Positions 1 through 11,474 of a stretch of DNA of 64,000 bases are shown here, one piece after another. This DNA comes from Ilex aquifolium (lineage: Eukaryota > Streptophyta > Magnoliopsida > Aquifoliales > Aquifoliaceae), in contig OX637401.1 of NCBI GenBank assembly GCA_951799425.1, positions 34,149,780 to 34,213,779 of the forward strand, read 5' to 3'. Each line of letters opens with the position of its first letter. Position 1 is the stretch's first letter. Made by a program: the position numbers and the translations under genes. The notes below the pieces were generated by a model. It did not search any database, was not told the origin of the DNA, and worked only from the letters and a program-made list of their open reading frames with translations.

Positions 1-488
1 GGAAGATGAATCACCAATTTTGATCTCAATATATTGGTTATGGTTTCAAGTTCTCTTTACAATGCCGCAAGAGTTAGCTCAATCCGAGTTCGGGAGAAAA
101 AGTTATGTCTGATATACTATTTCATTTTAAAGGAGGACTACTTATTACACCAAACTTGCGTTACAATAGAGCCCATGCTAGAGGATTTTTCATGACTTTT
201 GATGTGAATAAAATGGTTAGGGATTCAAGAATTCTTTACAATGCATCAAGAATCATCTTAATCAGAGACCGGAGTAAAAAGTTATGTCAGAAATACTAAA
301 GAATGGGAAATTACTTTTTTTTCCTAGTGGAGGGGAATGGCCAACTATACCAAACTTCCATCACCATTTCGAACTTATTGGAAGATGAATCACCAATTTT
401 GATCTCAATATATTGGTTAGGGTTTCAAGTTCTCTTTACAATGCCACAAGAGTTAGCTCAATCCGGGTTCGGGAGAAAAAGTTATGTC

Positions 489-667
489 CGATATACTATT
501 TCATTTTAAAGGAGGACTACTTATTACACCAAACTTGCGTTACAATAGAGCCCATGCTAGAGGATTTTTCATGACTTTTGATGTGAATAAAATGGTTAGG
601 GATTCAAGAATTCTTTACAATGCATCAAGAATCGTCTTAATCAGAGACCGGAGTAAAAAGTTATGTA
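489..667 (+). repeat. Half-unit B, 179 bp
   Basis: This 179-bp half ends in GTAAAAAGTTATG plus TC or TA. Its last 111 bases align without gaps to the last 111 bases of half A with 82 identities (74%, hand count). The best-conserved parts are TTTGAT, ATGGTTAGGGATTCA against TTGGTTAGGGTTTCA, TTCTTTACAATGC against CTCTTTACAATGC, and the closing AAAAGTTATGTC. The gapless match extends left to CCAAACTT (about 99/139 overall). It is a diverged copy of the same roughly 180-bp ancestor, of the length typical of many plant centromeric monomers. It contains the unit's EcoRI site. Confidence 0.9.
608..613 (+). other. EcoRI site, one per unit
   Basis: GAATTC in half B recurs every 379 bp, so EcoRI would cut most of this array to a 379-bp band. 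I saw the site lost at the units starting 20950, 21708, 22845 and 23224 (TAATTC), 47480 (AAATTC), and 48235, 54680 and 59228 (GATTTC). Those units should contribute 758-bp and larger ladder bands. The list of losses was made by eye and may be incomplete. Confidence 0.85.
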
Positions 668-867
668 AGAAATACTAAAGAATGGGAAATTACTTTTTTT
701 TCCTAGTGGAGGGGAATGGCCAACTATACCAAACTTAGATCACCATTTCGAACTTGTTGGAAGATGAATCACCAATTTTGATCTCAATATATTGGTTAGG
801 GTTTCAAGTTCTCTTTACAATGCCGCAAGAGTTAGCTCAATCCGAGTTCGGGAGAAAAAGTTATGTC
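668..867 (+). repeat. Half-unit A, 200 bp
   Basis: The second half of the dimer is 21 bp longer than half B. The extra length lies at its left end, around GAATGGGAAATTAC, the T tract and CCTAGTGGAGG, because the right-hand 139 bases match half B without a gap. It carries AATATATT, the telomere-like TTAGGGTTT (TTATGGTTT in one variant class) and TTCGGGAGAAAAAG. Most diagnostic sites used to class units are here: AACTTAGATC / AACTTCCATC / AACTTTCATC, GATCTCAA / GATCCAAA / GATCCGAA / GATCTGAA, TTAGGGTTT / TTATGGTTT, and CCGAGTTC / CCGGGTTC. Confidence 0.9.
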
Positions 868-1174
868 CGATATACTATTTCATTTTAAAGGAGGACTATT
901 TATTACACCAAACTTGCGTTACAATAGAGCCCATGCTAGAGGATTTTTCATGACTTTTGATGTGAATAAAATGGTTAGGGATTCAAGAATTCTTTTCAAT
1001 GCAGCATGAATCATCTTAATCAGAGACCGGAGTAAAAAGTTATGTCAGAAATACTAAAGAATGGGAAATTACATTTTTTTCCTAGTGGAGGGGAATGGCC
1101 AACTATACCAAACTTCCATCACCATTTCGAACTTGTTAGAAGATGAATCACCAATTTTGATCTCAATATATTGG

Positions 1175-4100
1175 TTATGGTTTCAAGTTCTCTTTACAAT
1201 GCCGCAAGAGTTAGCTCAATCCGAGTTCGGGAGAAAAAGTTATGTCTGATATACTATTTCATTTTAAAGGAGGACTACTTATTACACCAAACTTGCGTTA
1301 CAATAGAGCCCATGCTAGAGGATTTTTCATGACTTTTGATGTGAATAAAATGGTTAGGGATTCAAGAATTCTTTACAATGCATCAAGAATCATCTTAATC
1401 AGAGACCGGAGTAAAAAGTTATGTCAGAAATACTAAAGAATGGGAAATTACTTTTTTTTCCTAGTGGAGGGGAATGGCCAACTATAGCAAACTTCCATCA
1501 CCATTTCGAACTTATTGGAAGATGAATCACCAATTTTGATCTCAATATATTGGTTAGGGTTTCAAGTTCTCTTTACAATGCCACAAGAGTTAGCTCAATC
1601 CGGGTTCGGGAGAAAAAGTTATGTCCGATATACTATTTCATTTTAAAGGAGGACTACTTATTACACCAAACTTGCGTTACAATAGAGCCCATGCTAGAGG
1701 ATTTTTCATGACTTTTGATGTGAATAAAATGGTTAGGGATTCAAGAATTCTTTACAATGCATCAAGAATCGTCTTAATCAGAGACCGGAGTAAAAAGTTA
1801 TGTAAGAAATACTAAAGAATGGGAAATTACTTTTTTTTCCTAGTGGAGGGGAATGGCCAACTATACCAAACTTAGATCACCATTTCGAACTTGTTGGAAG
1901 ATGAATCACCAATTTTGATCTCAATATATTGGTTAGGGTTTCAAGTTCTCTTTACAATGCCGCAAGAGTTAGCTCAATCCGAGTTCGGGAGAAAAAGTTA
2001 TGTCCGATATACTATTTCATTTTAAAGGAGGACTATTTATTACACCAAACTTGCGTTACAATAGAGCCCATGCTAGAGGATTTTTCATGACTTTTGATGT
2101 GAATAAAATGGTTAGGGATTCAAGAATTCTTTTCAATGCAGCATGAATCATCTTAATCAGAGACCGGAGTAAAAAGTTATGTCAGAAATACTAAAGAATG
2201 GGAAATTACATTTTTTTCCTAGTGGAGGGGAATGGCCAACTATACCAAACTTCCATCACCATTTCGAACTTGTTAGAAGATGAATCACCAATTTTGATCT
2301 CAATATATTGGTTAGGGTTTCAAGTTCTCTTTACAATGCCGCAAGAGTTAGCTCAATCCGAGTTCGGGAGAAAAAGTTATGTCCGATATACTATTTCATT
2401 TTAAAGGAGGACTACTTATTACACCAAACTTGCGTTACAATAGAGCCCATGCTAGAGGATTTTTCATGACTTTTGATGTGAATACAATGGTTAGGGATTC
2501 AAGAATTCTTTACAATGCATCAAGAATCATCTTAATCAGAGACCGGAGTAAACAGTTATGTCAGAAATACTAAAGAATGGGAAATTACTTTTTTTTCCTA
2601 GTGGAGGGGAATGGCCAACTATACCAAACTTTCATCACCATTTCGAACTTATTGGAAGATGAATCACCAATTTTGATCTCAATATATTGGTTATGGTTTC
2701 AAGTTCTCTTTACAATGCCGCAAGAGTTAGCTCAATCCGAGTTCGGGAGAAAAAGTTATGTCTGATATACTATTTCATTTTAAAGGAGGACTACTTATTA
2801 CACCAAACTTGCGTTACAATAGAGCCCATGCTAGAGGATTTTTCATGACTTTTGATGTGAATAAAATGGTTAGGGATTCAAGAATTCTTTACAATGCATC
2901 AAGAATCGTCTTAATCAGAGACCGGAGTAAAAAGTTATGTCAGAAATACTAAAGAATGGGAAATTACTTTTTTTTCCTAGTGGAGGGGAATGACCAACTA
3001 TACCAAACTTCCATCACCATTTCGAACTTGTTAGAAGATGAATCACCAATTTTGATCCAAATATATTGGTTAGGGTTTCAAGTTCTCTTTACAATGCCGC
3101 AAGAGTTAGCTCAATCCGGGTTCGGGAGAAAAAGTTATGTCCGATATACTATTTCATTTTAAAGGAGGACTACTTATTACACCAAACTTGTGTTACAATA
3201 GAGCCCTTGCTAGAGGATTTTTCATGACTTTTGATGTGAATAAAATGGTTAGGGATTCAAGAATTCTTTACAATGCATCAAGAATCATCTTAATCAGAGA
3301 CCGGAGTAAAAAGTTATGTCAGAAATACTAAAGAATGGGAAATTACTTTTTTTTCCTAGTGGAGGGGAATGGCCAACTATACCAAACTTAGATCACCATT
3401 TCGAACTTGTTAGAAGATGAATCACCAATTTTGATCTCAATATATTGGTTAGGGTTTCAACTTCTCTTTAAAATGCCGCAAGAGTTAGCTCAATCCGGGT
3501 TCGGGAGAAAAAGTTATGTCCGATATACTATTTTATTTTAAAGGAGGACTACTTATTACACCAAACTTGCGTTACAATAGAGCCCATGCTAGAAGATTTT
3601 TCATGACTTTTGATGTGAATAAAATGGTTAGGGATTCAAGAATTCTTTACAATGCATCAAGAATCATCTTAATCAGAGACCGGAGTAAAAAGTTATGTCA
3701 GAAATACTAAAGAATGGGAAATTACTTTTTTTTCCTAGTGGAGGGGAATGGCCAACTATACCAAACTTAGATCACCATTTCGAACTTGTTAGAAGATGAA
3801 TCACCAATTTTGATCTCAATATATTGGTTAGGGTTTCAATTTCTCTTTACAATGCCTCAAGAGTTAGCTCAATCCGAGTTCGGGAGAAAAAGTTATGTCC
3901 GATATACTATTTTATTTTAAAGGAGGACTACTTATTACACCAAACTTGCGTTACAATAGAGCCCATGCTAGAGGATTTTTCATGACTTTTGATGTGAATA
4001 AAATGGTTAGGGATTCAAGAATTCTTTACAATGCATCAAGAATCATCTTAATCAGAGACCGGAGTAAAAAGTTATGTCAGAAATACTAAAGAATGGGAAA

Positions 4101-7100
4101 TTACTTTTTTTTCCTAGTGGAGGGGAATGGCCAACTATACCAAACTTTCATCACCATTTCGAACTTCTTGGAAGATGAATCACCAATTTTGATCTCAATA
4201 TATTGGTTATGGTTTCAAGTTCTCTTTACAATGCCGCAAGAGTTAGCTCAATCCGAGTTCGGGAGAAAAAGTTATGTCTGATATACTATTTCATTTTAAA
4301 GGAGGACTACTTATTACACCAAACTTGCGTTACAATAGAGCCCATGCTAGAGGATTTTTCATGACTTTTGATGTGAATAAAATGGTTAGGGATTCAAGAA
4401 TTCTTTACAATGCATCAAGAATCATCTTAATCAGAGACCGGAGTAAAAAGTTATGTCAGAAATACTAAAGAATGGGAAATTACTTTTTTTTCCTAGTGGA
4501 GGGGAATGGCCAACTATACCAAACTTCCATCACCATTTCGAACTTATTGGAAGATGAATCACCAATTTTGATCTCAATATATTGGTTAGGGTTTCAAGTT
4601 CTCTTTACAATGCCACAAGAGTTAGCTCAATCCGGGTTCGGGAGAAAAAGTTATGTCCGATATACTATTTCATTTTAAAGGAGGACTACTTATTACACCA
4701 AACTTGCGTTACAATAGAGCCCATGCTAGAGGATTTTTCATGACTTTTGATGTGAATAAAATGGTTAGGGATTCAAGAATTCTTTACAATGCATCAAGAA
4801 TCGTCTTAATCAGAGACCGGAGTAAAAAGTTATGTAAGAAATACTAAAGAATGGGAAATTACTTTTTTTTCCTAGTGGAGGGGAATGGCCAACTATACCA
4901 AACTTAGATCACCATTTCGAACTTGTTGGAAGATGAATCACCAATTTTGATCTCAATATATTGGTTAGGGTTTCAAGTTCTCTTTACAATGCCGCAAGAG
5001 TTAGCTCAATCCGAGTTCGGGAGAAAAAGTTATGTCCGATATACTATTTCATTTTAAAGGAGGACTATTTATTACACCAAACTTGCGTTACAATAGAGCC
5101 CATGCTAGAGGATTTTTCATGACTTTTGATGTGAATAAAATGGTTAGGGATTCAAGAATTCTTTTCAATGCAGCATGAATCATCTTAATCAGAGACCGGA
5201 GTAAAAAGTTATGTCAGAAATACTAAAGAATGGGAAATTACATTTTTTTCCTAGTGGAGGGGAATGGCCAACTATACCAAACTTCCATCACCATTTCGAA
5301 CTTGTTAGAAGATGAATCACCAATTTTGATCTCAATATATTGGTTAGGGTTTCAAGTTCTCTTTACAATGCCGCAAGAGTTAGCTCAATCCGAGTTCGGG
5401 AGAAAAAGTTATGTCCGATATACTATTTCATTTTAAAGGAGGACTACTTATTACACCAAACTTGCGTTACAATAGAGCCCATGCTAGAGGATTTTTCATG
5501 ACTTTTGATGTGAATACAATGGTTAGGGATTCAAGAATTCTTTACAATGCATCAAGAATCATCTTAATCAGAGACCGGAGTAAACAGTTATGTCAGAAAT
5601 ACTAAAGAATGGGAAATTACTTTTTTTTCCTAGTGGAGGGGAATGGCCAACTATACCAAACTTTCATCACCATTTCGAACTTATTGGAAGATGAATCACC
5701 AATTTTGATCTCAATATATTGGTTATGGTTTCAAGTTCTCTTTACAATGCCGCAAGAGTTAGCTCAATCCGAGTTCGGGAGAAAAAGTTATGTCTGATAT
5801 ACTATTTCATTTTAAAGGAGGACTACTTATTACACCAAACTTGCGTTACAATAGAGCCCATGCTAGAGGATTTTTCATGACTTTTGATGTGAATAAAATG
5901 GTTAGGGATTCAAGAATTCTTTACAATGCATCAAGAATCGTCTTAATCAGAGACCGGAGTAAAAAGTTATGTCAGAAATACTAAAGAATGGGAAATTACT
6001 TTTTTTTCCTAGTGGAGGGGAATGACCAACTATACCAAACTTCCATCACCATTTCGAACTTGTTAGAAGATGAATCACCAATTTTGATCCAAATATATTG
6101 GTTAGGGTTTCAAGTTCTCTTTACAATGCCGCAAGAGTTAGCTCAATCCGGGTTCGGGAGAAAAAGTTATGTCCGATATACTATTTCATTTTAAAGGAGG
6201 ACTACTTATTACACCAAACTTGTGTTACAATAGAGCCCTTGCTAGAGGATTTTTCATGACTTTTGATGTGAATAAAATGGTTAGGGATTCAAGAATTCTT
6301 TACAATGCATCAAGAATCATCTTAATCAGAGACCGGAGTAAAAAGTTATGTCAGAAATACTAAAGAATGGGAAATTACTTTTTTTTCCTAGTGGAGGGGA
6401 ATGGCCAACTATACCAAACTTAGATCACCATTTCGAACTTGTTAGAAGATGAATTACCAATTTTGATCTCAATATATTGGTTAGGGTTTCAACTTCTCTT
6501 TAAAATGCCGCAAGAGTTAGCTCAATCCGGGTTCGGGAGAAAAAGTTATGTCCGATATACTATTTTATTTTAAAGGAGGACTACTTATTACACCAAACTT
6601 GCGTTACAATAGAGCCCATGCTAGAAGATTTTTCATGACTTTTGATGTGAATAAAATGGTTAGGGATTCAAGAATTCTTTACAATGCATCAAGAATCATC
6701 TTAATCAGAGACCGGAGTAAAAAGTTATGTCAGAAATACTAAAGAATGGGAAATTACTTTTTTTTCCTAGTGGAGGGGAATGGCCAACTATACCAAACTT
6801 AGATCACCATTTCGAACTTGTTAGAAGATGAATCACCAATTTTGATCTCAATATATTGGTTAGGGTTTCAATTTCTCTTTACAATGCCTCAAGAGTTAGC
6901 TCAATCCGAGTTCGGGAGAAAAAGTTATGTCCGATATACTATTTTATTTTAAAGGAGGACTACTTATTACACCAAACTTGCGTTACAATAGAGCCCATGC
7001 TAGAGGATTTTTCATGACTTTTGATGTGAATAAAATGGTTAGGGATTCAAGAATTCTTTACAATGCATCAAGAATCATCTTAATCAGAGACCGGAGTAAA

Positions 7101-7177
7101 AAGTTATGTCAGAAATACTAAAGAATGGGAAATTACTTTTTTTTCCTAGTGGAGGGGAATGGCCAACTATACCAAAC
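1175..7177 (+). repeat. 8-unit (3032-bp) block, two tandem copies
   Basis: Units from 1242 to 3895 recur in the same order, with the same private variants, from 4274 to 6927, a shift of 3032 = 8 x 379. Shared markers include the TGTGTTACAATAGAGCCCTTG unit at 3137 and 6169 with GATCCAAATAT just upstream, AGAAGATTTTTC in the units at 3516 and 6548, and CTTTAAAATGCC in half A. Only isolated differences were seen, for example GAATCACC near 3420 against GAATTACC near 6453, and the CTATAGC change near 1486. The match ends near 4145/7177 where AACTTTCATC faces AACTTAGATC. This is a recent segmental tandem duplication within the array. Confidence 0.8.
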
Positions 7178-10100
7178 TTAGATCACCATTTCGAACTTGT
7201 TAGAAGATGAATCACCAATTTTGATCTCAATATATTGGTTAGGGTTTCAAGTTCTCTTTACAATGCCACAAGAGTTAGCTCAATCCGGGTTCGGGAGAAA
7301 AAGGTATGTCCGATATACTATTTCATTTTAAAGGAGGACTACTTATTACACCAAACTTGCGTTACAATAGAGCCCATGCTAGAGGATTTTTCATGACTTT
7401 TGATGTGAATAAAATGGTTAGGGATTCAAGAATTCTTTACAATGCATCAAGAATCGTCTTAATCAGAGACCGGAGTAAAAAGTTATGTCAGAAATACTAA
7501 AGAATGGGAAATTACTTTTTTTTCCTAGTGGAGGGGAATGGCCAACTATACCAAACTTAGATCACCATTTCGAACTTGTTAGAAGATGAATCACCAATTT
7601 TGATCTCAATATATTGGTTAGGGTTTCAACTTCTCTTTAAAATGCCGCAAGAGTTAGCTCAATCCGGGTTCGGGAGAAAAAGTTATGTCCGATATACTAT
7701 TTTATTTTAAAGGAGGACTACTTATTACACCAAACTTGCGTTACAATAGAGCCCATGCTAGAGGATTTTTCATGACTTTTGATGTGAATAAAATGGTTAG
7801 GGATTCAAGAATTCTTTACAATGCATCAAGAATCATCTTAATCAGAGACCGGAGTAAAAAGTTATGTCAAAAATACTAAAGAATGGGAAATTACTTTTTT
7901 TTCCTAGTGGAGGGGAATGGCCAACTATACCAAACTTAGATCACCATTTCGAACTAGTTAGAAGATGAATCACCAATTTTGATCTCAATATATTGGTTAG
8001 GGTTTCAATTTCTCTTTACAATGCCTCAAGAGTTAGCTCAATCCGAGTTCGGGAGAAAAAGTTATGTCCGATATACTATTTTATTTTAAAGGAGGACTAC
8101 TTATTACACCAAACTTGCGTTACAATAGAGCCCATGCTAGAGGATTTTTCATGACTTTTGATGTGAATACAATGGTTAGGGATTCAAGAATTCTTTACAA
8201 TGCATCAAGAATCATCTTAATCAGAGACCGGAGTAAACAGTTATGTCAGAAATACTAAAGAATGGGAAATTACTTTTTTTTCCTAGGGGAGGGGAATGGC
8301 CAACTATACCAAACTTTCATCACCATTTCGAACTTATTGGAAGATGAATCACCAATTTTGATCTCAATATATTGGTTATGGTTTCAAGTTCTCTTTACAA
8401 TGCCGCAAGAGTTAGCTCAATCCGAGTTCGGGAGAAAAAGTTATGTCTGATATACTATTTCATTTTAAAGGATGACTACTTATTACACCAAACTTGCGTT
8501 ACAATAGAGCCCATGCTAGAGGATTTTTCATGACTTTTGATGTGAATAAAATGGTTAGGGATTCAAGAATTCTTTACAATGCATCAAGAATCGTCTTAAT
8601 CAGAGACCGGAGTAAAAAGTTATGTCAGAAATACTAAAGAATGGGAAATTACTTTTTTTTCCTAGTGGAGGGGAATGACCAACTATACCAAACTTCCATC
8701 ACCATTTCGAACTTGTTAGAAGATGAATCACCAATTTTGATCCAAATATATTGGTTAGGGTTTCAAGTTCTCTTTACAATGCCGCAAGAGTTAGCTCAAT
8801 CCGGGTTCGGGAGAAAAAGTTATGTCCGATATACTATTTCATTTTAAAGGAGGACTACTTATTACACCAAACTTGTGTTACAATAGAGCCCTTGCTAGAG
8901 GATTTTTCATGACTTTTGATGTGAATAAAATGGTTAGGGATTCAAGAATTCTTTACAATGCATCAAGAATCATCTTAATCAGAGACCGGAGTAAAAAGTT
9001 ATGTCAGAAATACTAAAGAATGGGAAATTACTTTTTTTTCCTAGTGGAGGGGAATGGCCAACTATACCAAACTTAGATCACCATTTCGAACTTGTTAGAA
9101 GATGAATCACCAATTTTGATCTCAATATATTGGTTAGGGTTTCAACTTCTCTTTAAAATGCCGCAAGAGTTAGCTCAATCCGGGTTCGGGAGAAAAAGTT
9201 ATGTCCGATATACTATTTTATTTTAAAGGAGGACTACTTATTACACCAAACTTGCGTTACAATAGAGCCCATGCTAGAAGATTTTTCATGACTTTTGATG
9301 TGAATAAAATGGTTAGGGATTCAAGAATTCTTTACAATGCATCAAGAATCATCTTAATCAGAGACCGGAGTAAAAAGTTATGTCAGAAATACTAAAGAAT
9401 GGGAAATTACTTTTTTTTCCTAGTGGAGGGGAATGGCCAACTATACCAAACTTAGATCACCATTTCGAACTTGTTAGAAGATGAATCACCAATTTTGATC
9501 TCAATATATTGGTTAGGGTTTCAATTTCTCTTTACAATGCCTCAAGAGTTAGCTCAATCCGAGTTCGGGAGAAAAAGTTATGTCCGATATACTATTTTAT
9601 TTTAAAGGAGGACTACTTATTACACCAAACTTGCGTTACAATAGAGCCCATGCTAGAGGATTTTTCATGACTTTTGATGTGAATAAAATGGTTAGGGATT
9701 CAAGAATTCTTTACAATGCATCAAGAATCATCTTAATCAGAGACCGGAGTAAAAAGTTATGTCAGAAATACTAAAGAATGGGAAATTACTTTTTTTTCCT
9801 AGTGGAGGGGAATGGCCAACTATACCAAACTTAGATCACCATTTCGAACTTGTTAGAAGATGAATCACCAATTTTGATCTCAATATATTGGTTAGGGTTT
9901 CAAGTTCTCTTTACAATGCCACAAGAGTTAGCTCAATCCGGGTTCGGGAGAAAAAGGTATGTCCGATATACTATTTCATTTTAAAGGAGGACTACTTATT
10001 ACACCAAACTTGCGTTACAATAGAGCCCATGCTAGAGGATTTTTCATGACTTTTGATGTGAATAAAATGGTTAGGGATTCAAGAATTCTTTACAATGCAT

Positions 10101-11474
10101 CAAGAATCGTCTTAATCAGAGACCGGAGTAAAAAGTTATGTCAGAAATACTAAAGAATGGGAAATTACTTTTTTTTCCTAGTGGAGGGGAATGGCCAACT
10201 ATACCAAACTTAGATCACCATTTCGAACTTGTTAGAAGATGAATCACCAATTTTGATCTCAATATATTGGTTAGGGTTTCAACTTCTCTTTAAAATGCCG
10301 CAAGAGTTAGCTCAATCCGGGTTCGGGAGAAAAAGTTATGTCCGATATACTATTTTATTTTAAAGGAGGACTACTTATTACACCAAACTTGCGTTACAAT
10401 AGAGCCCATGCTAGAGGATTTTTCATGACTTTTGATGTGAATAAAATGGTTAGGGATTCAAGAATTCTTTACAATGCATCAAGAATCATCTTAATCAGAG
10501 ACCGGAGTAAAAAGTTATGTCAAAAATACTAAAGAATGGGAAATTACTTTTTTTTCCTAGTGGAGGGGAATGGCCAACTATACCAAACTTAGATCACCAT
10601 TTCGAACTAGTTAGAAGATGAATCACCAATTTTGATCTCAATATATTGGTTAGGGTTTCAATTTCTCTTTACAATGCCTCAAGAGTTAGCTCAATCCGAG
10701 TTCGGGAGAAAAAGTTATGTCCGATATACTATTTTATTTTAAAGGAGGACTACTTATTACACCAAACTTGCGTTACAATAGAGCCCATGCTAGAGGATTT
10801 TTCATGACTTTTGATGTGAATACAATGGTTAGGGATTCAAGAATTCTTTACAATGCATCAAGAATCATCTTAATCAGAGACCGGAGTAAACAGTTATGTC
10901 AGAAATACTAAAGAATGGGAAATTACTTTTTTTTCCTAGGGGAGGGGAATGGCCAACTATACCAAACTTTCATCACCATTTCGAACTTATTGGAAGATGA
11001 ATCACCAATTTTGATCTCAATATATTGGTTATGGTTTCAAGTTCTCTTTACAATGCCGCAAGAGTTAGCTCAATCCGAGTTCGGGAGAAAAAGTTATGTC
11101 TGATATACTATTTCATTTTAAAGGATGACTACTTATTACACCAAACTTGCGTTACAATAGAGCCCATGCTAGAGGATTTTTCATGACTTTTGATGTGAAT
11201 AAAATGGTTAGGGATTCAAGAATTCTTTACAATGCATCAAGAATCGTCTTAATCAGAGACCGGAGTAAAAAGTTATGTCAGAAATACTAAAGAATGGGAA
11301 ATTACTTTTTTTTCCTAGTGGAGGGGAATGACCAACTATACCAAACTTCCATCACCATTTCGAACTTGTTAGAAGATGAATCACCAATTTTGATCCAAAT
11401 ATATTGGTTAGGGTTTCAAGTTCTCTTTACAATGCCGCAAGAGTTAGCTCAATCCGGGTTCGGGAGAAAAAGTT
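6169..11474 (+). repeat. 7-unit (2653-bp) higher-order repeat, two copies
   Basis: 6169-8821 and 8822-11474 have the same order of seven variant units. The first is a TGTGTTACAATAGAGCCCTTG unit; the next three include the TTTTATTTTAAAG class and a unit preceded by AAAAAGGTATGTCC (7306, 9959). Then come a unit with TGTCAAAAATAC (near 7866, 10521) and GAACTAGTTAG in the half A that follows, a unit with AATACAATGG plus TAAACAG, and a unit with AAAGGATGACTAC (near 8467, 11120). These shared rare variants show that the 7-unit block, not the single unit, was copied. Confidence 0.82.

Larger units (their letters stand above)
489..867 (+). repeat. Representative 379-bp unit (half B + half A)
   Basis: One full unit used here as reference. 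It starts just after one GTTATGTC and ends with the second one after it. In order it holds: TAAAGGAGGAC (507-517), CACCAAACTTGCG, an EcoRI site GAATTC at 608-613, GACCGGAGTAAAAAG ending half B, then GAATGGGAAATTAC, an eight-T tract, a GGAGGGGAATGGCC stretch, a TTCGAA-containing segment, AATATATT, GGTTAGGGTTTC and TTCGGGAGAAAAAG closing half A. Nearly all other units have exactly this length, so substitutions can be compared column by column. Confidence 0.95.
105..2307 (+). repeat. 3-unit (1137-bp) duplicated block
   Basis: Units at 105, 484 and 863 recur in the same order at 1242, 1621 and 2000. The second of each trio has TATGTAAGAAATAC (near 664 and 1801). The third has GGACTATTTATTAC and the linked TTTTCAATGCAGCATGA state. 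The copies part company near 1175, where the first reads TTATGGTTTC and the second TTAGGGTTTC. A private change, CTATAGCAAAC near 1486, marks only the second copy. Confidence 0.8.

Noticed and set aside
105-299. Recurrent 64-codon frame beginning MSDILF, over a hundred near-identical copies
   Set aside because: It is the low-stop frame of half B. The 379-bp unit is not a multiple of three, it overlaps the other open frame in a different phase, and many units carry stops (TGA in GCAGCATGA units, TAA near 27545 and 19612). Substitutions show no obvious silent-site bias and there is no similarity to a known protein.
407-414. AATATATT as a TATA box for satellite transcription
   Set aside because: It is one A+T-rich octamer in a 65% A+T unit with no other promoter element in support. 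Transcription may occur but cannot be argued from this.
469-485. CENP-B-box-like GTTCGGGAGAAAAAG
   Set aside because: The core needs TTCG, an A five bases on, and CGGG after it. TTCG and the A are present but the CGGG part is AAAG, so the required set is incomplete.
303-509. Recurrent 62-68 codon frame beginning MGNY(F/I)FF
   Set aside because: The same reasoning applies to half A. Its end overlaps the start of the next half-B frame, and its length shifts with single variants (CTGAT against CCGAT). It looks protein-like only because it is repeated.
508-515. Perfect Shine-Dalgarno-like AAAGGAGG in every unit
   Set aside because: No start codon lies at a usable distance downstream and no real gene follows. 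The setting is eukaryotic satellite, so the match is incidental.
1441-1460. Eight-T tract as a terminator or poly-T element
   Set aside because: No stem-loop precedes it and it occurs in every unit, sometimes as ACATTTTTTT. It is part of the repeat, not a transcription signal.
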